NCBI GenBank assembly: GCA_003978105.1
Contig: QOAO01000013.1
Location: 1 to 55,537, forward strand
Length of the DNA: 55,537 nt
Reading direction: 5' to 3'
DNA from: Thermovibrio sp.
GTDB taxonomy: Bacteria > Aquificota > Desulfurobacteriia > Desulfurobacteriales > Desulfurobacteriaceae
This document shows positions 24,539-32,033 of the stretch, one piece after another. A program made the position numbers and the translations under genes. The notes below the pieces were generated by a model. That model was not told the origin of the DNA, ran no database searches, and worked only from the letters and a program-made list of their open reading frames with translations. Positions within the stretch are counted from its first letter, which is position 1. Each line of letters begins with the position of its first letter.

Positions 24539-27500
24539 TGTTCAAAAGGAACGTTAAGTTAGTCCAATCACAGATAAAGGAAGGACAATCAAAAGCAACC
24601 GGTCTTCCCGGCAGCTCAAAGACACTTCTATTAAAGGAAATTGTTGAAAAACTTTCTCCGTTAGTTGTTTTTCTTCCTACAGAGCAGTTGGCAAGGGCAT
24701 TTTCTGAGGATTTGAAGAGGGAGGGATTAAAATCCGTCTACGTTCCTTCGTGGGATGTTCCTCCCTTGGATGTCTCATCTCCACTTTCATCGGTTCAGTA
24801 CGAAAGGCTCAGAGCTCTCTACGAAATATTTGACACCTCTCCTCAGTTTGTAGTTCTGACACCCTCCTCTTTTCTCCAGAAGGTTGTATCACCGGAGTTT
24901 CTAATAGATAGGGTTTTAGAGTTTAAAAAAGGCAGTGAAATCAACCTTTCGGAGCTTCCAAAAAAACTAACGGGTTTTGGTTTTAGAAGGGTGGATAGTG
25001 AACCTGAAAGTGGGGAGTTTTCATTGAAGGGAAGTTTTTTAGAGATAGTTACTCCTTTAAACGAAAGGATAGAGGTAGAGTTCTTTGGAGATGAAATTGA
25101 AACCTTAAAGGTGAACGACTTGGATACCAAATCTTTTACTCTTGTTCCGACACTAGAACTTCCGACGGATGAGGAGACGTTAGAGAAACTCTCAAGGATT
25201 GACAGGGAAATATCAGAGAGACACTCACTTTTGGGTGAGCTCAGTGGAGCTGAGAAATTCCTTCCGGATGTAGTTGAACTTGTTTCAATTACAGAGTACA
25301 TAGGAAACTTTAAAGCTGTATTTATTGAACCCGAGCAGATAAGAACATCTTCTGAGAATTTTGTCTCGCAGGTAATGGAAAACTACGAAATTCTAAAGAG
25401 GGAAGGAGTAAGCTCATCATCACCTGAAAAGTTTATTGTTAGGGAGCTCCCCAAACCGATTCTTCTAATTTATGAGAAAAACGTTAAGAATTCTGTTGAC
25501 TTTAAAATAACCCCACTTCCGTTTGTTGAAGATGAAAACTTAAAGGAAATTGTAAGGAGCCTCCAAGGTTACGAAGTAAAGTTAATCTATCAGACTGAAA
25601 CTTTGAAAAAAGAGGCAGAAAAGCTATTTAACATATACAAAATTAAGTACTCGCTTGAGAGAGGAAGTTCGTTAGGTGGTTACAAATTTGAGGAGGGAAG
25701 GAGAGCTCTAATTGCAGAGGGAACTATAGAAATTCCTGTTAAAAAGGGAACTGACATAACGGAACTTGAACCGGGAACGTTGGTAGTTCACAGGGACTAC
25801 GGAATAGGAGTATTTCAAGGAATAGTAAGCAGGGAAGTAGGAGGAAAGCTTTACGACTTTATAGAGATTGAGTACGCTGGAGGAGAGAAGCTATACGCAC
25901 CGTTTACTCAGATTGATAGGATTTACAGGTATACAGGATACAGGGGAAAGAACCCTAAGTTGGACAGATTAGGGGGAACTTCCTGGAAAAACTTAGAGAG
26001 GAGAATTAAGGCCTCCCTTGAAAGGTTTGCAAGGGAACTTACGGAGCTCTACAAGAAGAGAAAGAGCTCCGTAAAGGAAAAAATTGTTGGAGATGAGAAG
26101 CTAATAAGGGAGTTTGAGAGAAGGTTTCCATACAGACTTACTCCCGACCAGCAGAGGGCAATAAGGGAAGTTTACAGGGATATGGAGTCTGAAAAACCGA
26201 TGGACAGGCTTCTCTGTGGTGACGTTGGATTTGGAAAGACGGAAGTTGCAATGAGAGCTGCCATGAAGGCAGTTTCTGCGGGAAAACAGGTTGCTGTTGT
26301 TGTCCCCACAACGGTCCTTGCCGACCAGCACTACAGAACGTTTAAGAAAAGGTTTTCAGGATTTCCCGTTGAGATAGAACTCCTTTCAAGATTTAGGACG
26401 AAAAAGGAGCAGGAAGAGATACTAAGGAGGTTGGGGAGAGGAGAAATTGATATCGTAATAGGAACACACAGGTTAACCCAGGATGACGTTAAGTTTAAGG
26501 ATTTAGGTCTCCTTATAATAGATGAGGAGCACAGGTTCGGAGTTAAAACAAAGGAAAAACTGACAAAGTTAAAATCGAACATTGATGTTCTGTACCTGTC
26601 GGCAACACCAATTCCAAGAACTCTTTATTCAGCCCTTTCGGGTTTTAGGGACATATCAAAAATAGAAACTCCCCCTGCAGGGAGAAGGGGAACGAAGGTT
26701 GTTGTTGGAAAGTACACAGATACCATTTTAAAAACGGCAGTTGAAAGGGAAGTCTCAAGAAACGGCCAGGTATTTATAGTTCACAACGATATATCGGCAC
26801 TTCCTGAAATCAAGGAGAAGGTGGAGAAGTTCTTTCCAAATGTAAAGGTAGAAATTGCCCACGGCCAGATGAGGAGCTCCCAGATAGAGAAAACGATGCA
26901 CCAGTTCTTTGAGGGGAAAATTCAGGTTTTGATTTCAACATCGATAGTTGAATCAGGTCTTGACGTTCCAAGTGCGAATACGCTGATAGTGATTGGAGCC
27001 GAGAGGTTTGGCCTTTCACAGCTCTACCAGCTTAAAGGAAGGGTAGGAAGGGGAGTTGAGAAGGGGTACTGCTACCTGCTGACTTCCCCGAATGTTAAGC
27101 TTACCCCCGAGGCGATTAAGAGGCTTGAGGCAATGAAAAAACTGTCCCCGTTGGGTGGAGGATTTCAACTTGCCCTTAGGGACCTAGAAATAAGGGGAGC
27201 CGGAACTCTCTTGGGACCTAAACAGAGCGGATTTGTAGAGTCTGTAGGACTTGAGCTTTATACGAAGCTCCTTGAGGAGATAACGAAGGAAAGGAAAGAG
27301 GAGGACGTTAAGATTAACATACCATTTGAAGCCTTCATTCCGGATACATTTATTGAAGACCCAAAGGAAAAGGTAAAGCTTTACTCTCAAATGGCATCCT
27401 CAGAAAATCCTGAAGAGTTCTTGGGCAATTTGAAAAAGCTTAGGGGATATCTACCAGACCCTGTTGTTAACCTCTTTAAAACTATGCAGATTAAGAAAAT

Positions 27501-27762
27501 AGCTAAGGAGTTAGGAATAAAGGAGGTATCAGTTACTCCCTCCATGAAGGCCATAATCTCCTTCGGAGAAAGTCCAAACGTATCGCCCGAAACACTTGTC
27601 TCCTTTGTTAAAGAGAAGGGGACTGTTTTCACATCGGATAGGAAACTATATTTTGACGTGAAAGATTTAGATGAACTCATAGAAGTTTTGAGAAATCTCA
27701 GGGAGAGAGAAAATGAAGAGAGCTCTAATTCTATCGCTACTCATAGCAGTATCTCCGATTAG
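24538..27762 (+). CDS. mfd: Transcription-repair coupling factor
   Basis: Mfd removes RNA polymerase stalled at lesions and recruits UvrA (encoded at 32034). The 1074-residue protein has a UvrB-homology region (1-330), the RNA-polymerase-interacting domain with VVHRDYGIGVFQG (around 415-500), the translocase with GDVGFGKTE (from 561) and DEEH (from about 662), the RGRVGRG motif VI, and a C-terminal domain to about 1055. The last 17 residues read through the start of the ankyrin gene in another frame (50-base overlap), giving an Asn/Ser-rich tail. Confidence 0.97.
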   Translation: MFKRNVKLVQSQIKEGQSKATGLPGSSKTLLLKEIVEKLSPLVVFLPTEQLARAFSEDLKREGLKSVYVPSWDVPPLDVSSPLSSVQYERLRALYEIFDTSPQFVVLTPSSFLQKVVSPEFLIDRVLEFKKGSEINLSELPKKLTGFGFRRVDSEPESGEFSLKGSFLEIVTPLNERIEVEFFGDEIETLKVNDLDTKSFTLVPTLELPTDEETLEKLSRIDREISERHSLLGELSGAEKFLPDVVELVSITEYIGNFKAVFIEPEQIRTSSENFVSQVMENYEILKREGVSSSSPEKFIVRELPKPILLIYEKNVKNSVDFKITPLPFVEDENLKEIVRSLQGYEVKLIYQTETLKKEAEKLFNIYKIKYSLERGSSLGGYKFEEGRRALIAEGTIEIPVKKGTDITELEPGTLVVHRDYGIGVFQGIVSREVGGKLYDFIEIEYAGGEKLYAPFTQIDRIYRYTGYRGKNPKLDRLGGTSWKNLERRIKASLERFARELTELYKKRKSSVKEKIVGDEKLIREFERRFPYRLTPDQQRAIREVYRDMESEKPMDRLLCGDVGFGKTEVAMRAAMKAVSAGKQVAVVVPTTVLADQHYRTFKKRFSGFPVEIELLSRFRTKKEQEEILRRLGRGEIDIVIGTHRLTQDDVKFKDLGLLIIDEEHRFGVKTKEKLTKLKSNIDVLYLSATPIPRTLYSALSGFRDISKIETPPAGRRGTKVVVGKYTDTILKTAVEREVSRNGQVFIVHNDISALPEIKEKVEKFFPNVKVEIAHGQMRSSQIEKTMHQFFEGKIQVLISTSIVESGLDVPSANTLIVIGAERFGLSQLYQLKGRVGRGVEKGYCYLLTSPNVKLTPEAIKRLEAMKKLSPLGGGFQLALRDLEIRGAGTLLGPKQSGFVESVGLELYTKLLEEITKERKEEDVKINIPFEAFIPDTFIEDPKEKVKLYSQMASSENPEEFLGNLKKLRGYLPDPVVNLFKTMQIKKIAKELGIKEVSVTPSMKAIISFGESPNVSPETLVSFVKEKGTVFTSDRKLYFDVKDLDELIEVLRNLRERENEESSNSIATHSSISD

Positions 27763-28405
27763 TTACTCTTTTGCCCAGAAGGCTCAAAGTATTCAAGTTG
27801 ATAAAAAAATAAAGCGGGAGTTCTTCTTTTCATTAAGGAACTACGACTTTAAAAAGGCCGAAGAGCTAATTACTTCGGGAAAAATTCCAGTTGATATAGA
27901 GAACAAATTCGGCCAGACTCCTTTGTACTATGCCGTAGATGCAAACAGTGTTGATTTTGCAAGGTTCTTAATAAAACATGGAGCAAAGATTAACGCTAAG
28001 GACTACTTCGGATTCACTCCTCTACATGAAGCTGTTGTTAGAGGAAATTACGAGGTAGCAAAACTTTTAATAGAAGACGGAGCTAAAGTTAACGAAAAGG
28101 ACAAGTACGGTTATACTCCTCTCCACCTTGTCTGTATATACAACAGACCTAAAACTGCAAAGCTCCTAATAGAAAACGGAGCTAAAGTTAACGAAAGGGA
28201 CAACTATGGAAACACTCCCCTTCACTACTGTGGAACTTCTAAAGGAAGTTATGCCGCTACCAAGGTTCTCCTAGAAAATGGAGCAGACCCAACGATTAAA
28301 AACCAAAGAGGAAAAACTCCCTTAGACCTTGCAAATGAATCAAAGAACTATAGAGTAGCAAGGTTAATGGCTAAATATTTAAAAGTTAAGAGAAACGGAA
28401 GTTAG
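27713..28405 (+). CDS. Secreted ankyrin-repeat protein
   Basis: A Sec signal peptide (ALILSLLIAVSPISYSFA, cleaved near residue 21) is followed by a short helical lead and five to six ankyrin repeats from about residue 60 to 225. The repeats carry the consensus GxTPLHxA...AKLLIExGAKVNxKD. All repeats are exported to the periplasm, where they probably bind a partner protein. The ATG lies inside mfd, 50 bases from its end, with GGGAGAG before it. The 3' end overlaps the convergent YceB-like gene by four bases. The partner is unknown; catalase/peroxidase partners are known for some periplasmic ankyrin proteins. Confidence 0.85.
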   Translation: MKRALILSLLIAVSPISYSFAQKAQSIQVDKKIKREFFFSLRNYDFKKAEELITSGKIPVDIENKFGQTPLYYAVDANSVDFARFLIKHGAKINAKDYFGFTPLHEAVVRGNYEVAKLLIEDGAKVNEKDKYGYTPLHLVCIYNRPKTAKLLIENGAKVNERDNYGNTPLHYCGTSKGSYAATKVLLENGADPTIKNQRGKTPLDLANESKNYRVARLMAKYLKVKRNGS

Positions 28406-28893
28406 ATTCCTAACTTAACAACCAACTTTCCTCTTTTAATCTCTATTCCCTTTACGAGTTTCGCTTTTTTTCCTTCTATTTTATAGACAGGGATTCCTTT
28501 AAGTACATCTCTAATAATAACGTTAACTGTCTTGTTTACTAAATCACTTTCAAACTTCTTTCCATTTAGTACAACCTCTTTGGGCTTTAAGTCAACAAGG
28601 TAGAGTGTCTTCGTTTTTGAATCAAACTGAAAGGCTCCAATGGCATCAACTTTAGCATCTATTTCTTTTCCCAAAAGTGGAACTACTTCTAAATCAAAGG
28701 AAAACTCCCCTTCATTGTTACCCAGTAGCTTTAAATCTGGATTTTTAACTATTACTTTTGATAGAAAAATTTCACTCTTCATAGGAAATTCCTTACAAAC
28801 GTAGGACTCAAGTTTGCTCTCTGGGATTGAAAGTTCATAGGTACAGGAAACAACTAAAACTAAAGGCAATAAAAGTTTTAAAAGCTTTTTCAA
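28402..28893 (-). CDS. YceB-like (DUF1439) lipoprotein
   Basis: The 163-residue protein has a lipoprotein signal peptide ending in LVVSC (Cys17), so it is lipid-anchored on the outer side of the inner membrane or on the outer membrane. The mature part resembles the DUF1439/YceB fold: a beta-rich domain with IPESKLESYV and later the VNGK-like and RDVLKGIPVYKI blocks. The function in the family is unknown. It is transcribed divergently from the porin-pstS pair and may share the region containing the Pho-box-like repeats. Confidence 0.72.
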   Translation of the reverse strand: MKKLLKLLLPLVLVVSCTYELSIPESKLESYVCKEFPMKSEIFLSKVIVKNPDLKLLGNNEGEFSFDLEVVPLLGKEIDAKVDAIGAFQFDSKTKTLYLVDLKPKEVVLNGKKFESDLVNKTVNVIIRDVLKGIPVYKIEGKKAKLVKGIEIKRGKLVVKLGI

Positions 28894-28908
28894 GTTTACC
28901 TCCTAAAT

Positions 28909-28928
28909 CTTAACACTTTCTTAACAAT
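28909..28928 (+). promoter_or_regulatory. Pho-box-like direct repeat upstream of porin-pstS
   Basis: CTTAACACT and CTTAACAAT occur 11 bases apart (28909 and 28920). Two TTAACA half-sites separated by five bases are the pattern of PhoP/PhoB-type boxes in Firmicutes and cyanobacteria. The downstream genes encode a porin and the phosphate-binding PstS, which supports the reading. It is also close to the divergent lipoprotein start (28893). Confidence 0.55.
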
Positions 28929-28977
28929 TAATAGGATAAACTTTCCGTAAGGGAAATTTAAACCTTTGGAGGAAAAA

Positions 28978-30135
28978 ATGAGAAAGCTCCTTATTTTAAC
29001 GTTAGCTCTAACATCAATCATTTCCCTTCAGTCAAGGGCCGACACTATTTTAATTAATGGAACTCCTGTAAATCACCTCTACGTTGATAGTGAGGGAAGG
29101 CTCTATCTAACTCCGGGTCCCGGAAGAAAACCTGTTGAAATAAAAATTCCTTCCCGTTCAGTTGAAACCCATATCCTTTCCTCTGAAAGGAGGATAAAAG
29201 TCGGCGGAGAGGCGTACCTGCATTACGATGCAGATTTAAAATCCCCGTCACACAGCAACGCCTTTAAAATTACGAGGAATTACATAGAGTTCCGTGGATA
29301 CTTCAACGATAGAGACTATTTCAGAACAACGTTGGACGTCCACCAGGCAAAAGCCAAGAACGGAGACAAGGCTGGAGACTTGGACGGTTCCTACATTGCA
29401 AGAATTAAGTATGCTTACGTTTACTTTCACAACGTTCTTCCCCACACCGGAGTTGAAATTGGCCTTGCCCACAGGCCGTGGCACGACTGGGAGGAGCACC
29501 ACGGCTGGCTCCACAGGGATGTTGAGGAGACCCTAATAGAGAACAAGGAGGGAGCAGGCCTAGAAAACTCGGCAGACTTAGGTGTTTCATTCAAAGGGAA
29601 ATACTCAATAGCTTCATGGCAGTTTGGAATATTCAACGGTGAGGGATATCATGGAGAGGAAGATAGTGAGCACTTTGGGAAATCCTTGGAAGGAAGACTT
29701 TCACTTAATCTCTTCAGAGGCTTTATGCTTTCTGGACACACAGCTCACATCTTTGACCTTAAAGGGCAGGATATGGACAGACACATTTATCAAGTCCATG
29801 CAGTTTACAACAATCCATACTTTTTAGTTGCAGCCCAGTACATCTGGGATAGGGACGATTACTACAACAAGGACGATTTAGACCAAAAAGGATACTCGTT
29901 CAATGCAGACTTAAAATTAAAGCCCTTTACAGGGTATTCAGTTGGAATTTTAGGAAGGTATGACCACTGGGACCCTAACGATGATAAATCAAACGATGAA
30001 AGGGAGCACTTTGTTTACGGTGCTTGGTGGGACTACAGTAAATACGTAAGGTTCACTGTTGTTGATGATAGACTAATTGACAATGCTGGAAAGGATAAGA
30101 ATACACTTATGGCAGTTACAAAAGTCAAATGGTAG
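28978..30135 (+). CDS. Outer-membrane porin, possibly phosphate-selective (OprO/OprP-like)
   Basis: The 385-residue protein has a Sec signal (KLLILTLALTSIISLQSRA, cleaved near residue 21) and then a beta-strand-rich barrel with many alternating aromatic/charged strands. It ends in VTKVKW with a terminal Trp. An N-terminal segment (residues about 22-70) may be a periplasmic or coiled lead-in. The pattern of RRIKVGGEAYLHYD, and its place beside pstS under a Pho-box-like repeat, suggest a phosphate porin. The ATG at 28978 follows TTGGAGGAAAA. The exact subfamily is uncertain. Confidence 0.72.
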   Translation: MRKLLILTLALTSIISLQSRADTILINGTPVNHLYVDSEGRLYLTPGPGRKPVEIKIPSRSVETHILSSERRIKVGGEAYLHYDADLKSPSHSNAFKITRNYIEFRGYFNDRDYFRTTLDVHQAKAKNGDKAGDLDGSYIARIKYAYVYFHNVLPHTGVEIGLAHRPWHDWEEHHGWLHRDVEETLIENKEGAGLENSADLGVSFKGKYSIASWQFGIFNGEGYHGEEDSEHFGKSLEGRLSLNLFRGFMLSGHTAHIFDLKGQDMDRHIYQVHAVYNNPYFLVAAQYIWDRDDYYNKDDLDQKGYSFNADLKLKPFTGYSVGILGRYDHWDPNDDKSNDEREHFVYGAWWDYSKYVRFTVVDDRLIDNAGKDKNTLMAVTKVKW

Positions 30136-30176
30136 GACATTCGGTTAAAATAAAAATACTTTAATTAGGAGGAAGG

Positions 30177-31220
30177 ATGAAAAAGATAACTGCTCTATCC
30201 CTTTCTGCTACAGTTTTGGTTTTTGGGTGTTTCGGAGGAAAAAAGGAAGAAGGAAAAAGGACAGAAAAGAAAACAGTAATTAACGGTGCAGGGGCAACGT
30301 TTCCTTATCCAGTCTATGCAAACTGGGCAAAGGAATACGAAAAGGCAACGGGAGTTAGAGTTAACTATCAGGCAATAGGTTCAGGGGGGGGAATCAGACA
30401 GGTAGCCGAAAGGACTGTTGACTTTGGTGGCTCGGACGAAATGTTACCACCAAAGGAGCTTGACAAGAGGAAACTATACCAGTTCCCCGCAATAGTTGGT
30501 TCAATAGTTGTCGTTTACAATCTTCCCGGTGTAGGGGATACCGAACTTAAGCTCTCAAATAAGGAAGTTTGTGACATTTTCATGGGGAGAGTAAAGTACT
30601 GGGATGAGCCGGAAATAAGGAAGAATAATCCTAACGTAAAATTAATGCACCAAAGGATAACTGTGGTCCACAGAGCCGAAGGCTCAGGTACAACCTGGAA
30701 CTTTACCTATTGGCTCAGTAACGTATGTCCTGAGTGGAAAAACAAAATAGGATATGGGAAGGTTGTAAACTGGCCAGCGGGAATTGGAGCAAAAGGAAAT
30801 GCAGGGGTTACAAACTACGTTAAACAGACTCCTGGAGCGATAGGTTACGTTGAGTATGCTTACAAGCTTCAGAACAATCTAAAGGCTGCTCAGCTTCAAA
30901 CAAAAGAAGGAAACTTTGTTAAACCTAACGAAGAAACGTTTAAAGCAGCAGCGTCCCATGCAAATTGGAATTTGAATGACCACTTCTATCTACCAGGAAA
31001 CCTTCTGCTTCAACCTGGTAAGGAGAGCTGGCCTTTAACTGCTACGAGTGTTATTCTCCTTCCAAGGGAAAAGAAGGAGAAGAACAAGTTGGTTGTAGAC
31101 TTCTTTGACTGGTCGTTTAAAAATGGAGATAAAATTGCTGTAAAGTTAGGGTACGTTCCACTTCCTAAGAATACCAAGGAGATGATAAGAAAGTACTGGA
31201 AAGAGGTGGTTTTGAAGTAG
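30177..31220 (+). CDS. pstS: Phosphate ABC transporter substrate-binding lipoprotein
   Basis: PstS captures phosphate in the periplasm. The 347-residue protein has a lipoprotein signal ending in VFGC (Cys18), and then the phosphate-binding blocks INGAGATFPYPVY, IGSGGGIRQVAERTVDFGGSD, HRAEGSGTTWNFT and GAIGYVEYAY. All four contribute phosphate ligands in E. coli PstS. The usual pstCAB-phoU genes do not follow; the next gene is on the opposite strand. It is therefore transcribed with the upstream porin and separated from its transporter. Confidence 0.95.
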   Translation: MKKITALSLSATVLVFGCFGGKKEEGKRTEKKTVINGAGATFPYPVYANWAKEYEKATGVRVNYQAIGSGGGIRQVAERTVDFGGSDEMLPPKELDKRKLYQFPAIVGSIVVVYNLPGVGDTELKLSNKEVCDIFMGRVKYWDEPEIRKNNPNVKLMHQRITVVHRAEGSGTTWNFTYWLSNVCPEWKNKIGYGKVVNWPAGIGAKGNAGVTNYVKQTPGAIGYVEYAYKLQNNLKAAQLQTKEGNFVKPNEETFKAAASHANWNLNDHFYLPGNLLLQPGKESWPLTATSVILLPREKKEKNKLVVDFFDWSFKNGDKIAVKLGYVPLPKNTKEMIRKYWKEVVLK

Positions 31221-31221
31221 T

Positions 31222-31248
31222 TAAGGGGGAGCACTCCCCCTTACTTTT
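31222..31248 (+). terminator. Terminator between pstS and peroxiredoxin
   Basis: TAAGGGGGAG and CTCCCCCTTA form a perfect ten-base-pair inverted repeat around CA (31222-31243), followed by CTTTTA on the plus strand. It ends pstS and may serve as a weak bidirectional terminator for the peroxiredoxin transcript. Confidence 0.82.
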
Positions 31249-31849
31249 AAGATAGAATGTCATCAATTGTAACAACTGTTCCAACCTTTCCAGCAATGTC
31301 TGGACCAGGTTTGAGGGTCTTTTTACCAGGTCTCCAGTTTGCAGGACATACCTCATTAGGATTTTCGTAAACGTACTTCCAAGCAGAGAGCTGTCTTAGA
31401 AGTTCGTTAACGTTTCTACCAACAGGCGGATTGAGAACTTCCTCAGCAACGATTACGCCGTCAGGGTTGATGATGAACCTTCCCCTTCTTGCAAGACCTG
31501 CTTCCTCAATGTAAACACCGTAGTCCCTTGCAGTTTTCCCTGTTGGGTCTGCGGCAAGGGGGAACTTAAGGCCCTTTAGAAGAGGCTCTGTTTCACAGAA
31601 GATTTGGTGGCTGAAGTGTGTATCAGTTGATACAGCAAGAACGTCTGCTCCAAGCTCCCTAATTTCATCAATCTTTGCATTCACTGCTGCAATCTCTGTT
31701 GGGCAGACAAATGTAAAGTCTGCAGGATAGAAACAGAGAACTAAGAACTTTCCTGCATAGTCTGAGAGCTTAACCTCTGTGTACTCCTTTTTGACTGGGT
31801 CGTATGCGTTTAGGCTAAACTCGGGTGCTTTCTGGCCTACAAGTGCCAT
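31247..31849 (-). CDS. Typical 2-Cys peroxiredoxin (AhpC/Prx family)
   Basis: The 200-residue enzyme reduces hydrogen peroxide and organic peroxides. The peroxidatic Cys is in FYPADFTFVCPTE (about residue 49) and the resolving Cys in NEVCPANW (about 168). The C-terminal resolving position makes it a typical two-Cys enzyme. The reductant (AhpF or thioredoxin) is not encoded nearby. Upstream is a PerR/Fur-like palindrome (31884) 35 bases from the start codon. The protein is well conserved in anaerobes as an oxygen defence. Confidence 0.95.
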   Translation of the reverse strand: MALVGQKAPEFSLNAYDPVKKEYTEVKLSDYAGKFLVLCFYPADFTFVCPTEIAAVNAKIDEIRELGADVLAVSTDTHFSHQIFCETEPLLKGLKFPLAADPTGKTARDYGVYIEEAGLARRGRFIINPDGVIVAEEVLNPPVGRNVNELLRQLSAWKYVYENPNEVCPANWRPGKKTLKPGPDIAGKVGTVVTIDDILS

Positions 31850-31883
31850 TTTTCCTCCTCCTTAGGATTTAATATTTTGTTAC

Positions 31884-31898
31884 TAATAATGATAATTA
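31884..31898. promoter_or_regulatory. PerR/Fur-like operator upstream of peroxiredoxin
   Basis: TAATAATGATAATTA is a 7-1-7 imperfect palindrome (12 of 14 non-central positions symmetric) and agrees at 11 of 14 positions with the Fur consensus. It lies in the 184-base region between peroxiredoxin and uvrA. PerR or Fur regulation of peroxiredoxins is common. The rest of this gap is AT-rich with no gene visible. Confidence 0.55.
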
Positions 31899-32033
31899 CT
31901 TGCAATTGAAATTTCAAGGCAAATGTATCTATACAGTGAAAGTAAATTAATAGAGAATCCCTATAAATAAATTAGGTGTTTCCTAAAGGAGAAATTTGTC
32001 TATCTTTTCAGGTGAACTCGTTAAGGAGCTCCA

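Noticed and set aside
24843..25301. 152-codon minus-strand ORF inside mfd
   Set aside because: Antisense to a clear UvrB-homology region; Ser-rich low-information sequence.
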